A stretch of 5,327 bases of DNA, from the NCBI GenBank assembly GCA_900557635.1, contig USTB01000072.1, forward strand, positions 1 through 5,327, written 5' to 3'. This stretch comes from an uncultured Eubacteriales bacterium. Lineage in GTDB: Bacteria > Bacillota_A > Clostridia > Oscillospirales > CAG-272. Position 1 is the stretch's first letter, and the number at the start of each line of letters is the position of its first letter. The notes under the pieces were generated by a model. The model saw only the letters and a list, made by a program, of their open reading frames with translations, did not search any database and was not told the origin of the DNA. The position numbers were made by a program, and so were the translations under genes. Below, in pieces: positions 1-5,327 of the stretch.

Positions 1-1479
1 GAAGGCGACCACATAGTTGAAGACATAGTAGAATCCGCCCGCCGCCAGAGCGCACAGCACGGCGGAGATCAGCGGCAATACCAGAACATGCTTCACGGAC
101 GGGATATAGTGGACGTGCTTTGCCACAAAGTACAGATCCACCATCACGATCGCAAAGTAGCACATAAAGGTGCCGATGGGCGCGCCGAACATCTCCACGT
201 TTCGGTTGCCCACAAGGACGAAGCTCACCGCCAGCTTGACGACCGAGCCGACCAGCATGGAAACAATGGGAAGCCGCTCCTTTTTATGTGCTTGGAGCAC
301 CGCATTGGAGATGGCAAGCATACCGATGAAGAAAATGGAAAGGGACAGAAGCGAAAGGAGGGGCGCCGCCCGATCGGCAGACGCTTCGTCAAAGAGCAGA
401 CAGAGTATGGGCTTGGATAGCACCGAGAGTCCGAGGGAGCACGGCAATGCAATGAGCGCGGCGACCTTATAGGAGGACTGCACGATGGTGCGCACCCTCT
501 CCGGACCGTCCTTGGCGTTGGCGGCGGCGAGCAGGGGCACAATGGAGTAGGAAATGGGGTAAATGAGGGCAGGCGGCAGATTGAACAGAGACACAGCCAA
601 GGTCTTATAGTTGCCGAGCTTGGCGGCGATCTCGCTTTCGACGTAGCCGAGGCTGTGCAGACGGTCGGAAACGATCATACTGTCGAGCATGGATGTAAAG
701 CTCATGACCGAGGACGAGATCATAATGGGCACCGAAAGCACGATGAGCTGACGAAGCAGTGTTTTGGTCGCGCGCGGCTCGGGGATCGGCTCACCTGCCG
801 GAAGCACATATTCCGCATCGTACACCGTGGCGCGGAACGTGAGCTTGGAAATGCACAGAAACAGCATACCTGCGGCTACGCCGATGGTGACGCCGGTGAT
901 GGCATATGCCGCCGCCACATGATTCTCCATGCCCATAGAAACGGCGTATCTTCCCATCAGAACACCAAGCGTCAGCTTGCACACCGCCTCGATCATCTGG
1001 GAAACGGCAGTGGGGAGCATGTTCTGATAGCCTTGGAAGTAGCCGCGGATGGAGCTGGACACACAGGTGAAAAACAGGGTGGGCGCGATTGCCATGATAC
1101 AGTAATTCGCGCGGTTGAGCTGATATGCTGCCGCAAACTGACGGTTGAACAGCAGCATAACCGACATACCCGCGGTACCGATGATCAGAAACAGGGTAAG
1201 TACGATGCGGAAGATACGCTTTGCCTCGCGGAAATTTCCGCGTGCGCGGCTTTCCGATATCATGATGGATACAGCGACCGGCAGACCCGCCGTTGAGATC
1301 ATGTACAGCCATACATAAATCTCATATGCGGTGTTGTAATAGCCCATGCCCTCATCGCCGATGATATCGTGAAGCGGAATTTTGAGAACCAGTCCCACGA
1401 CCTTGATGAGGATATTCGAGAAGGTCAGTATCAGAACCCCCGAAAAGAATAGCGACGTACTTTTTTTGGAATTTGACAC
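1..1479 (-). CDS. SpoVB/MurJ-like polysaccharide (lipid-linked precursor) flippase, MOP superfamily; 3' end outside the window
   Basis: This is an integral membrane protein of the polysaccharide transport/MVF branch of the MOP (MATE-like) exporters. Relatives (SpoVB, YtgP/MurJ, YkvU) move lipid-linked sugar or peptidoglycan precursors across the cytoplasmic membrane, some of them in spore cortex formation. The frame is open for exactly 493 codons from a GTG at 1479 to the left edge, with no stop. Hydrophobic segments lie at about residues 11-32, 53-74, 90-111, 125-145, 160-180, 190-211, 243-265, 295-318, 335-362, 372-395, 404-423, 432-453 and 465-490. That is about 13 of the 14 expected. Family features include the N-terminal IIGDEGMGYYNTAYEIY (39-55), TAGLPVAVS (63-71) and the RGYFQGYQNMLPTAVSQ stretch (145-161). 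Relatives are about 510-550 residues, so only a short tail is missing. The GTG start is fixed by AAGGAG 7 bases upstream. The frame has a run of seven A (1467-1461) at codons 5-7. Which subfamily (SpoVB, MurJ or another) it belongs to cannot be settled here. Confidence 0.9.
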   Translation of the reverse strand, partial: MSNSKKSTSLFFSGVLILTFSNILIKVVGLVLKIPLHDIIGDEGMGYYNTAYEIYVWLYMISTAGLPVAVSIMISESRARGNFREAKRIFRIVLTLFLIIGTAGMSVMLLFNRQFAAAYQLNRANYCIMAIAPTLFFTCVSSSIRGYFQGYQNMLPTAVSQMIEAVCKLTLGVLMGRYAVSMGMENHVAAAYAITGVTIGVAAGMLFLCISKLTFRATVYDAEYVLPAGEPIPEPRATKTLLRQLIVLSVPIMISSSVMSFTSMLDSMIVSDRLHSLGYVESEIAAKLGNYKTLAVSLFNLPPALIYPISYSIVPLLAAANAKDGPERVRTIVQSSYKVAALIALPCSLGLSVLSKPILCLLFDEASADRAAPLLSLLSLSIFFIGMLAISNAVLQAHKKERLPIVSMLVGSVVKLAVSFVLVGNRNVEMFGAPIGTFMCYFAIVMVDLYFVAKHVHYIPSVKHVLVLPLISAVLCALAAGGFYYVFNYVVAF

Positions 1480-1486
1480 AGCAATG

Positions 1487-1492
1487 CTCCTT
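1487..1492 (-). promoter_or_regulatory. Ribosome binding site of the flippase gene, overlapping the kinase stop codon
   Basis: AAGGAG on the minus strand lies 7 bases before the GTG at 1479-1477. Its first two bases are the last two of the kinase TAA stop (1493-1491). This decides the GTG start and suggests translational coupling between the two genes. Confidence 0.8.
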
Positions 1493-2408
1493 ATTTGTTA
1501 CCTATAAATTCCCGATAAAGCGAATCCGACGGAATCAGCTCGGCATCAAGGGACTGCACACGGCCGACTGCTTCTGCTAACGCATGCGCCCGAGCCGCCA
1601 TGGGACTGTCGGACGGAACGCGCTCCAATATGGGTAAAATGAAATCTCTTGCCGCGTTGATCTCATAGTCGAGCAGAGAGTCGATGCAAAATTCTGCGGT
1701 ATCGAGATACGGCAAAATGAAGGTATCCTCATTTGCCGTCACCGAATCCCACAGATACAGGGTGAATTCCGGCTCGGCACAGCGAAATTTATAATCACGC
1801 ACAATGCGGCGGATCAGGCGGACGGTGCGCGGCGAAAACACAAAGCCGTTGCACTTCAGCTCCTCGCGCGGGTAAATGGAAATGCGGAAGGTTTCGTTTT
1901 GCGGAAACAGAGAGGATATCTGCGGATAGACCGCCTGAATGCCCTCGAACAGGATGATATCGCAGTTGCGCGGGTCAAAATGCCGTCCCGTTTCCGCTCT
2001 CCCCACACGAAAATCGAAAACGGGGAGCTGTAACCGCTCACCGCGAAAGATAGTCTCGATGCAGTCGCGCAGGAGCGGAATATTCATGGCGTCGGGAGAA
2101 TCGTAGTCGATGGCGCCGCCGTCCCGCGCCACGTTGAGACGGTCAACATGACTGGAATCGCGGTAAAAATCGTCCAGGGAGATCACGCTGACCCGCTTGC
2201 CGTGGTCGGCTAAGGTGCGCTTGAGGATCTCAGCCGTCGTGGTTTTTCCCGAGCATGTGGGACCGGAAAGCGTCAGAAAGCGCAGTCCATCCCGTTCGCA
2301 TATGGCTTCCCCCACCGACTGCACCGAGGTGCGAAAATCGACTTCCGCACGGGCAATGACCTGCCGCGCGATATCGGGATTCGCCGTATTTCGGTTTTGT
2401 TCTCGCAT
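1491..2408 (-). CDS. Uridine kinase/phosphoribulokinase-family nucleoside kinase
   Basis: This is a cytoplasmic P-loop kinase of the uridine kinase/PRK family, 305 residues. By homology it transfers the ATP gamma-phosphate to a nucleoside-like substrate, but the exact substrate cannot be read from the sequence. About 45 residues, probably helical, precede the Walker A motif GPTCSGKTT (49-57; Lys55 binds phosphate). The uridine-kinase-like SLDDFYRD (77-84) supplies the probable catalytic Asp. DYDSPDAMN (101-109) corresponds to the NFDHPDAFD-type substrate motif, PVFDFRVGRAETG (129-141) to the PVYDY region, and IILFEGIQAVYP (151-162) to the Walker B-like strand. RLIRRIVRDYKFR (197-209) resembles the arginine-rich lid. 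Many Firmicutes homologues called 'nucleoside kinase' are about 550 residues, with a TGS/ThrRS-like N-terminal region. That region is absent here, and a good ribosome binding site shows that this is the true start. The flippase gene follows 11 bases downstream. Family is sure; substrate is not. Confidence 0.88.
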   Translation of the reverse strand: MREQNRNTANPDIARQVIARAEVDFRTSVQSVGEAICERDGLRFLTLSGPTCSGKTTTAEILKRTLADHGKRVSVISLDDFYRDSSHVDRLNVARDGGAIDYDSPDAMNIPLLRDCIETIFRGERLQLPVFDFRVGRAETGRHFDPRNCDIILFEGIQAVYPQISSLFPQNETFRISIYPREELKCNGFVFSPRTVRLIRRIVRDYKFRCAEPEFTLYLWDSVTANEDTFILPYLDTAEFCIDSLLDYEINAARDFILPILERVPSDSPMAARAHALAEAVGRVQSLDAELIPSDSLYREFIGNK

Positions 2409-2416
2409 GAAAAATG

Positions 2417-2424
2417 TCCTTTCC
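2417..2424 (-). promoter_or_regulatory. Ribosome binding site of the nucleoside kinase gene
   Basis: GGAAAGGA on the minus strand lies 8 bases before the ATG at 2408-2406, within the 21-base gap after the hemZ stop. It fixes this ATG as the start. Confidence 0.75.
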
Positions 2425-2429
2425 GAGGA

Positions 2430-3968
2430 TCACTCGCTCTTTTGCGCCGCAGACCCGTTAAAATAGTCGTATATCTTCTGCTGATACGCGTCCATGGCTT
2501 CTTTTCTGTCCTGCGACAGATATTCGTAGGGATACTTCGGCATGAACAGACGGTTGATATCCTGCGCGGTATGCATGACCTTGGTAACGCCGCCCGCGCC
2601 CGCCGCAAAGATGGAGTGCAGTTCTTCCATAATGAAGATATTGTACCGTCCGTCAAATCCGTCCAGGGAAAATCCGACATTCTCGAAATTTCCCACCGAA
2701 TTTTTCTGCCGATACATATAGTATGGATGATACCCTTCCGTTTTTGCACGGAACTGCGAATAATCCACACTTTTTCCCGCATCGCCGCCCGTTCTCGAAT
2801 AGATCTCGGTCTCGCTCTTCAAGATGTCCGCAGACTTCTTGACGCAGAAGGTGTGAACCGTGAAATTCTCGGGGCGCAGGGCAAGAATGGTGTCCACCGA
2901 GCGGGAAAACGATGCGAAATCCTCGGTGGGAAGCCCCGCGATCAGGTCGGTGTTGATGCACGGGATGCCGCTCTCACGCGCAAGCGCAAAGGCACGGCGA
3001 AAATCGTTCGCCGTGTGCCGTCTGCCGATGGTCTCAAGAACGCGGTCGTTTAAGGTCTGGGGGTTGATGGAAATGCGGTCGACCCCTGCATCGTACAAAA
3101 CCTTCAGCTTTTCGGCGGTCACGGTGTCGGGTCTGCCTGCCTCCACCGTAAACTCTGTGAGGTGGGTACGGTCGAGCCTGCGGTTCACGCGGTCAAGCAG
3201 AACGGCAAGCTGTTCCGCCGTCAGAACCGTGGGCGTGCCGCCGCCGACATACACGGTGGTCACCGCAAAGCCGAGCTGCGTAACGGTGTCAAAAATGCGG
3301 TCGATATCATAATACAGCCGCTCCAGATAATCGGGGATCATGGAAAGCAGACGTTTTGTGGAATAGGACACAAACGAGCAGTATGCACAGCGCGACGGGC
3401 AGAACGGAATGGAGATGTACACCGAGCAGGAGCGCTCGGGCAGTGTGCGTATGATCTTTTCCTCACACAGGACGACATCGGCGGCAAGCGCCGCTTTTTT
3501 GGGGCTGATGAAATACTCCTTCGTCAGACGGCGGCAGATGCCGTCCCGATCCAAGCCCTCATGCAGGAGCTTTGTGGCGATCTTGGACGGGCGCACGCCG
3601 GTGAGTATGCCCCAGGACGGCGTGTAGCCGAACATCTTTTCTCCCGCGCGGAAAAACGCCACGCCGAGAGACAGACGGGACAGCTTCTCTTCGCTGATCC
3701 CGTCCCGTTTCGGTTCGAGGTGCGTATGGGACACGCCGCAACCGTCGATGGAGATCTCCACCGTGGTCTCAAAGCCCGTCTCGCGCATGACGCCCGTGAC
3801 CCTGACCACAGGTGTCTCGCCGAAGGCATCCTCATGCTCGGAAAATTTCGCACCCGGAAAATAGAGCATGCACAGGGTCTGCACATAATACCGATTCACC
3901 GGTCCCGTCAATATGATTTTCATGTCCGTGTGCGCGGCTGGGCGCCGCATCCTTTCCGACTGTATCAT
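2430..3968 (-). CDS. hemZ: HemZ-type radical SAM protein (coproporphyrinogen III oxidase/dehydrogenase-like)
   Basis: This is a radical SAM protein of the HemN/HemW/HemZ superfamily. HemZ is annotated as an oxygen-independent coproporphyrinogen III dehydrogenase, but the biochemical role of the HemZ branch is less certain than that of HemN. The protein has up to 512 residues. An N-terminal domain of about 180 residues, typical of HemZ and absent from HemW, precedes the core. The 4Fe-4S ligands are Cys190, Cys194 and Cys197 in CPSRCAYC (CX3CX2C). The SAM-contact glycine motif GGGTP lies at 242-246, followed by EAGRPDT (276-282), RISINPQTLND (298-308) and DLIAGLPTE (341-349). The C-terminal QKNSVGNFENVGFS and MEELHSIFAAGAGGVTK segments are HemZ hallmarks. 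The residue two after the third Cys is Phe199, not the fourth Cys of true HemN. The start is uncertain: the coordinates use the ATG at 3968, but the ATG at 3923 (MKIILTGPVNRYYVQ) fits the family N-terminus at least as well. Neither has a clear ribosome binding site. It stops 21 bases before the kinase start. Confidence 0.92.
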   Translation of the reverse strand: MIQSERMRRPAAHTDMKIILTGPVNRYYVQTLCMLYFPGAKFSEHEDAFGETPVVRVTGVMRETGFETTVEISIDGCGVSHTHLEPKRDGISEEKLSRLSLGVAFFRAGEKMFGYTPSWGILTGVRPSKIATKLLHEGLDRDGICRRLTKEYFISPKKAALAADVVLCEEKIIRTLPERSCSVYISIPFCPSRCAYCSFVSYSTKRLLSMIPDYLERLYYDIDRIFDTVTQLGFAVTTVYVGGGTPTVLTAEQLAVLLDRVNRRLDRTHLTEFTVEAGRPDTVTAEKLKVLYDAGVDRISINPQTLNDRVLETIGRRHTANDFRRAFALARESGIPCINTDLIAGLPTEDFASFSRSVDTILALRPENFTVHTFCVKKSADILKSETEIYSRTGGDAGKSVDYSQFRAKTEGYHPYYMYRQKNSVGNFENVGFSLDGFDGRYNIFIMEELHSIFAAGAGGVTKVMHTAQDINRLFMPKYPYEYLSQDRKEAMDAYQQKIYDYFNGSAAQKSE

Positions 3969-3983
3969 GCAGTACGTATCTTG

Positions 3984-3996
3984 GCACGTTTCGTGC
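3984..3996 (-). other. Small hairpin between dtd and hemZ
   Basis: A perfect 5-base inverted repeat, GCACG and CGTGC, is separated by three bases (AAA on the minus strand). It sits just after the dtd stop and 15 bases before the 3968 start candidate of hemZ. On the minus strand no U-run follows it, so it is not an intrinsic terminator for this operon. On the plus strand it is followed by pyrimidine-rich sequence up to about 4017, but no plus-strand gene is known here. It could be an mRNA processing or stability element, or chance. Confidence 0.3.
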
Positions 3997-4002
3997 TTTC
4001 GG

Positions 4003-4464
4003 TTATTTCTTCTTTTTGAGCGCTTCGGAATCGAGCCGGAAGGTCACAGGTCCGTCGTTGCACAGAGAAACCTGCATGTCGGCGCCGAACACGCCGCAGG
4101 CGACCCGACCCGACAGCGCCTCGGACATCGTCTGCACAAACTGCTCATACAGAGTGCGCGCTACGTCGGGCGGTGCGGCGGTGGTAAAGGACGGACGGTT
4201 CCCGTGCGACAGATCGGCGCACAGTGTGAACTGGGAAACCACAAGGGCTTCCCCGACGATGTCCGTAACCGAACGATTCATGCGTCCCGATTCGTCCTCA
4301 AAAAAGCGTAGTGCGGCGATCTTGCGGGAAAGCAATGTAACGTCGTCCGACGTGTCGTTCGGCGCGACGCCGAGCAATATCAGCATGCCGCGTCCGCATT
4401 TGCCGACCGTTTCGCCGCCGACATCGACCTGCGCATGAGAAACTCTTTGAATGAGAGCAATCAC
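4003..4464 (-). CDS. dtd: D-aminoacyl-tRNA deacylase (DTD)
   Basis: DTD hydrolyses the ester bond of D-aminoacyl-tRNAs (and glycyl-tRNA-Ala mischarging products) in the cytoplasm, recycling the tRNA and keeping D-residues out of proteins. The protein is 153 residues, close to the usual 145-150. The N-terminus, (M)IALIQRVSHAQVDVGGE, matches the family opening. The SQFTL motif (residues 77-81) and the NDGPVT motif (136-141) are both present. The latter carries the Gly-cisPro pair that gives chiral selectivity, and the two motifs form the active site at the dimer interface. The RPSF segment (90-93) is also conserved. The start codon is GTG, supported by a GAGGTG ribosome binding site 5 bases upstream and by the family N-terminus. 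The protein ends in a short lysine run before TAA. relA followed by dtd is a common order in Firmicutes. Identification is firm. Confidence 0.96.
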   Translation of the reverse strand: MIALIQRVSHAQVDVGGETVGKCGRGMLILLGVAPNDTSDDVTLLSRKIAALRFFEDESGRMNRSVTDIVGEALVVSQFTLCADLSHGNRPSFTTAAPPDVARTLYEQFVQTMSEALSGRVACGVFGADMQVSLCNDGPVTFRLDSEALKKKK

Positions 4465-4469
4465 GGTAA

Positions 4470-4475
4470 CACCTC
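4470..4475 (-). promoter_or_regulatory. Ribosome binding site of dtd
   Basis: On the minus strand GAGGTG stands 5 bases before the GTG at 4464-4462. It lies inside the 18-base gap after the relA stop. It supports GTG as the dtd start and suggests that dtd is translated from the relA transcript. Confidence 0.7.
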
Positions 4476-4482
4476 ACAGCGC

Positions 4483-5327
4483 TCAGCCGCGGCTCACATC
4501 CCGAACGTCGGGAATGTTGCGCAGGCGCGACATAATGGAATAGAAATGGTCGAGATTCTTACAACCGATCGTAATGTGCATCAGCACACCGCTTCCCTGC
4601 TGTTGGGAGCTGATGTTGCGAATGGACACCTTCATATCGGCAAGCGCCACGGTGATGTCGGCTAACATGCCGATGCGGTCTGCAGCCATGACCAGAACGA
4701 CAGCCTCGAATTCATCGGACGGCGACTGCTCCGCCGTTGCCCAATATGCCGACACCCAGCGGTTCTGATACTCGGGATTCCGGCGGGAGCGCAGGACGTT
4801 CGGACAGTCGCTCTTATGCACCGAAATGCCGAAGCCCTTGGTGATAAAGCCCACAAGGCTGTCGCCCGGGAGCGGATTACAACACTTTGCAAACTTGACC
4901 GCGCATCCGTCCACACCGTCCACCACCACACCGGACGCGGTTCTGTGACGGCGGGTCGGCTGAGTGATGGGCACCTGGGAAATGTCGGTGATAACGGGCT
5001 GTGCCGTCTCGTCGGGCTGAACCACGCGATTGAATTCGTCGTGGAGCTTGCCCGACAACTTGGAGACGGTCAAGCCGAACCCAATAGTATTATATAGATC
5101 CTCCACCGAACTCATGCCGATTCTGGCGCAAACTGCGGACAGGATCTGCTCGCGCTCGCCGTCGGTGACCGCTCTGCCGAAGCGCTTCAGCTCGCGGTCG
5201 ATCTCCGCACGGCCCATGGCGATGTTCTCGGTGCGGCGTTCCTTTTTGAACCATTGGCGTATCTTGTTGCGTGCCTCGGAGGTCTTGACGATCTTCAGCC
5301 AGTCACGCGACGGTCCTTTAGAGGCGG
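4483..5327 (-). CDS. relA: RelA/SpoT-family (p)ppGpp synthetase/hydrolase, C-terminal part (5' end outside the window)
   Basis: This is the C-terminal regulatory half of a long RSH enzyme, which makes and/or degrades the alarmone (p)ppGpp in the cytoplasm during the stringent response. The frame is open from the right edge to a TGA at 4485-4483, giving 280 visible residues. The first visible residues include GPSRDWLKIVKTSEARNKIR, the hallmark stretch that follows the TGS domain in this family. A helical region follows. Next comes a zinc-finger-like domain (about residues 140-176) with Cys148-Cys149, His170 and Cys174, the same spacing as the conserved CC-H-C set of E. coli RelA. A C-terminal ACT domain (about 205-280) contains ADRIGMLADITVALAD. 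Family members are about 730-750 residues, so roughly 450 residues (HD hydrolase, synthetase, most of TGS) lie outside. Whether both activities are present cannot be judged here. The ATG at 5217 is an internal methionine, not the start. It is the first gene of the visible cluster, with dtd 18 bases downstream. Confidence 0.95.
   Translation of the reverse strand, partial: ASKGPSRDWLKIVKTSEARNKIRQWFKKERRTENIAMGRAEIDRELKRFGRAVTDGEREQILSAVCARIGMSSVEDLYNTIGFGLTVSKLSGKLHDEFNRVVQPDETAQPVITDISQVPITQPTRRHRTASGVVVDGVDGCAVKFAKCCNPLPGDSLVGFITKGFGISVHKSDCPNVLRSRRNPEYQNRWVSAYWATAEQSPSDEFEAVVLVMAADRIGMLADITVALADMKVSIRNISSQQQGSGVLMHITIGCKNLDHFYSIMSRLRNIPDVRDVSRG

Noticed and set aside
655..1296. 213-codon plus-strand frame rich in His, Arg and Gly
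   Set aside because: It is antisense to the flippase gene, has no recognisable motif, and its composition is that of a shadow frame. The minus strand carries a clear protein family here.
791..1312. 173-codon minus-strand frame
   Set aside because: It is in the wrong frame relative to the flippase. The translation is Arg/His/Cys-rich with no motif, while the neighbouring frame gives a continuous membrane protein.
1473..1501. TTGACA on the plus strand, resembling a -35 box
   Set aside because: There is no good -10 element at 16-18 bases spacing and no supported plus-strand gene downstream. The bases are explained by the flippase start region.
2397..3053. 218-codon plus-strand frame spanning the kinase start and the hemZ 3' end
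   Set aside because: It is antisense to two well-supported genes and shows no family resemblance.
3984..4017. Possible plus-strand intrinsic terminator (hairpin plus T-rich stretch)
   Set aside because: The stem is only 5 bp, the T-rich stretch is interrupted and partly encodes the lysine tail of dtd, and no plus-strand transcript is supported.
3162..4019. 285-codon plus-strand frame
   Set aside because: It lies antisense to the hemZ coding region, has low-complexity His/Arg/Gly-rich composition and no domain. The radical SAM motifs are on the opposite strand.
1..5327. Search for defence systems, mobile elements, CRISPR repeats, tRNA genes and riboswitches
   Set aside because: All five frames are ordinary chromosomal genes. 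The gaps are 11-34 bases (up to 79 before hemZ), too small for such elements, and no repeats or insertion ends were seen.

Overview
The window holds five protein-coding genes. All lie on the minus strand and are read from the right edge to the left edge. In transcription order they are: the 3' part of a RelA/SpoT-type (p)ppGpp synthetase/hydrolase gene (cut by the right edge), dtd (D-aminoacyl-tRNA deacylase), a hemZ-type radical SAM gene, a uridine kinase/phosphoribulokinase-family nucleoside kinase, and a SpoVB/MurJ-like multi-pass flippase (cut by the left edge). No rRNA, tRNA, mobile element, CRISPR array or long repeat was seen.

The likely source is a Gram-positive anaerobe of the class Clostridia, possibly of the Ruminococcaceae/Oscillospiraceae type. 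This is inferred from the relA-dtd-hemZ neighbourhood, which is common in Firmicutes, from the HemZ-type protein itself, from the SpoVB-like flippase, from the strong AAGGAG-type ribosome binding sites, and from the moderately GC-rich codon use. The species cannot be named from the sequence.

Layout: 5327-4483 relA C-terminal half; 18-base gap; 4464-4003 dtd with a GTG start; 34-base gap (or 79, depending on the hemZ start) containing a small hairpin; 3968-2430 hemZ; 21-base gap carrying a good Shine-Dalgarno; 2408-1491 nucleoside kinase; 11-base gap in which the Shine-Dalgarno overlaps the kinase stop codon; 1479-1 flippase with a GTG start, open to the left edge. The short gaps, shared strand and lack of visible internal terminators suggest one operon.

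The genes do not form one pathway. They cover the stringent response (relA), translation quality control (dtd), a radical SAM enzyme or chaperone linked to tetrapyrrole or heme metabolism (hemZ), nucleoside or related small-molecule phosphorylation (kinase), and lipid-linked precursor export for envelope or spore coat/cortex (flippase). This is a housekeeping cluster, and I found no convincing sign of a new biological system. The points most worth a second look are the kinase, whose substrate is unclear, the unresolved hemZ start with its upstream hairpin, and the long flippase frame, which has no stop inside the window and is easily missed.
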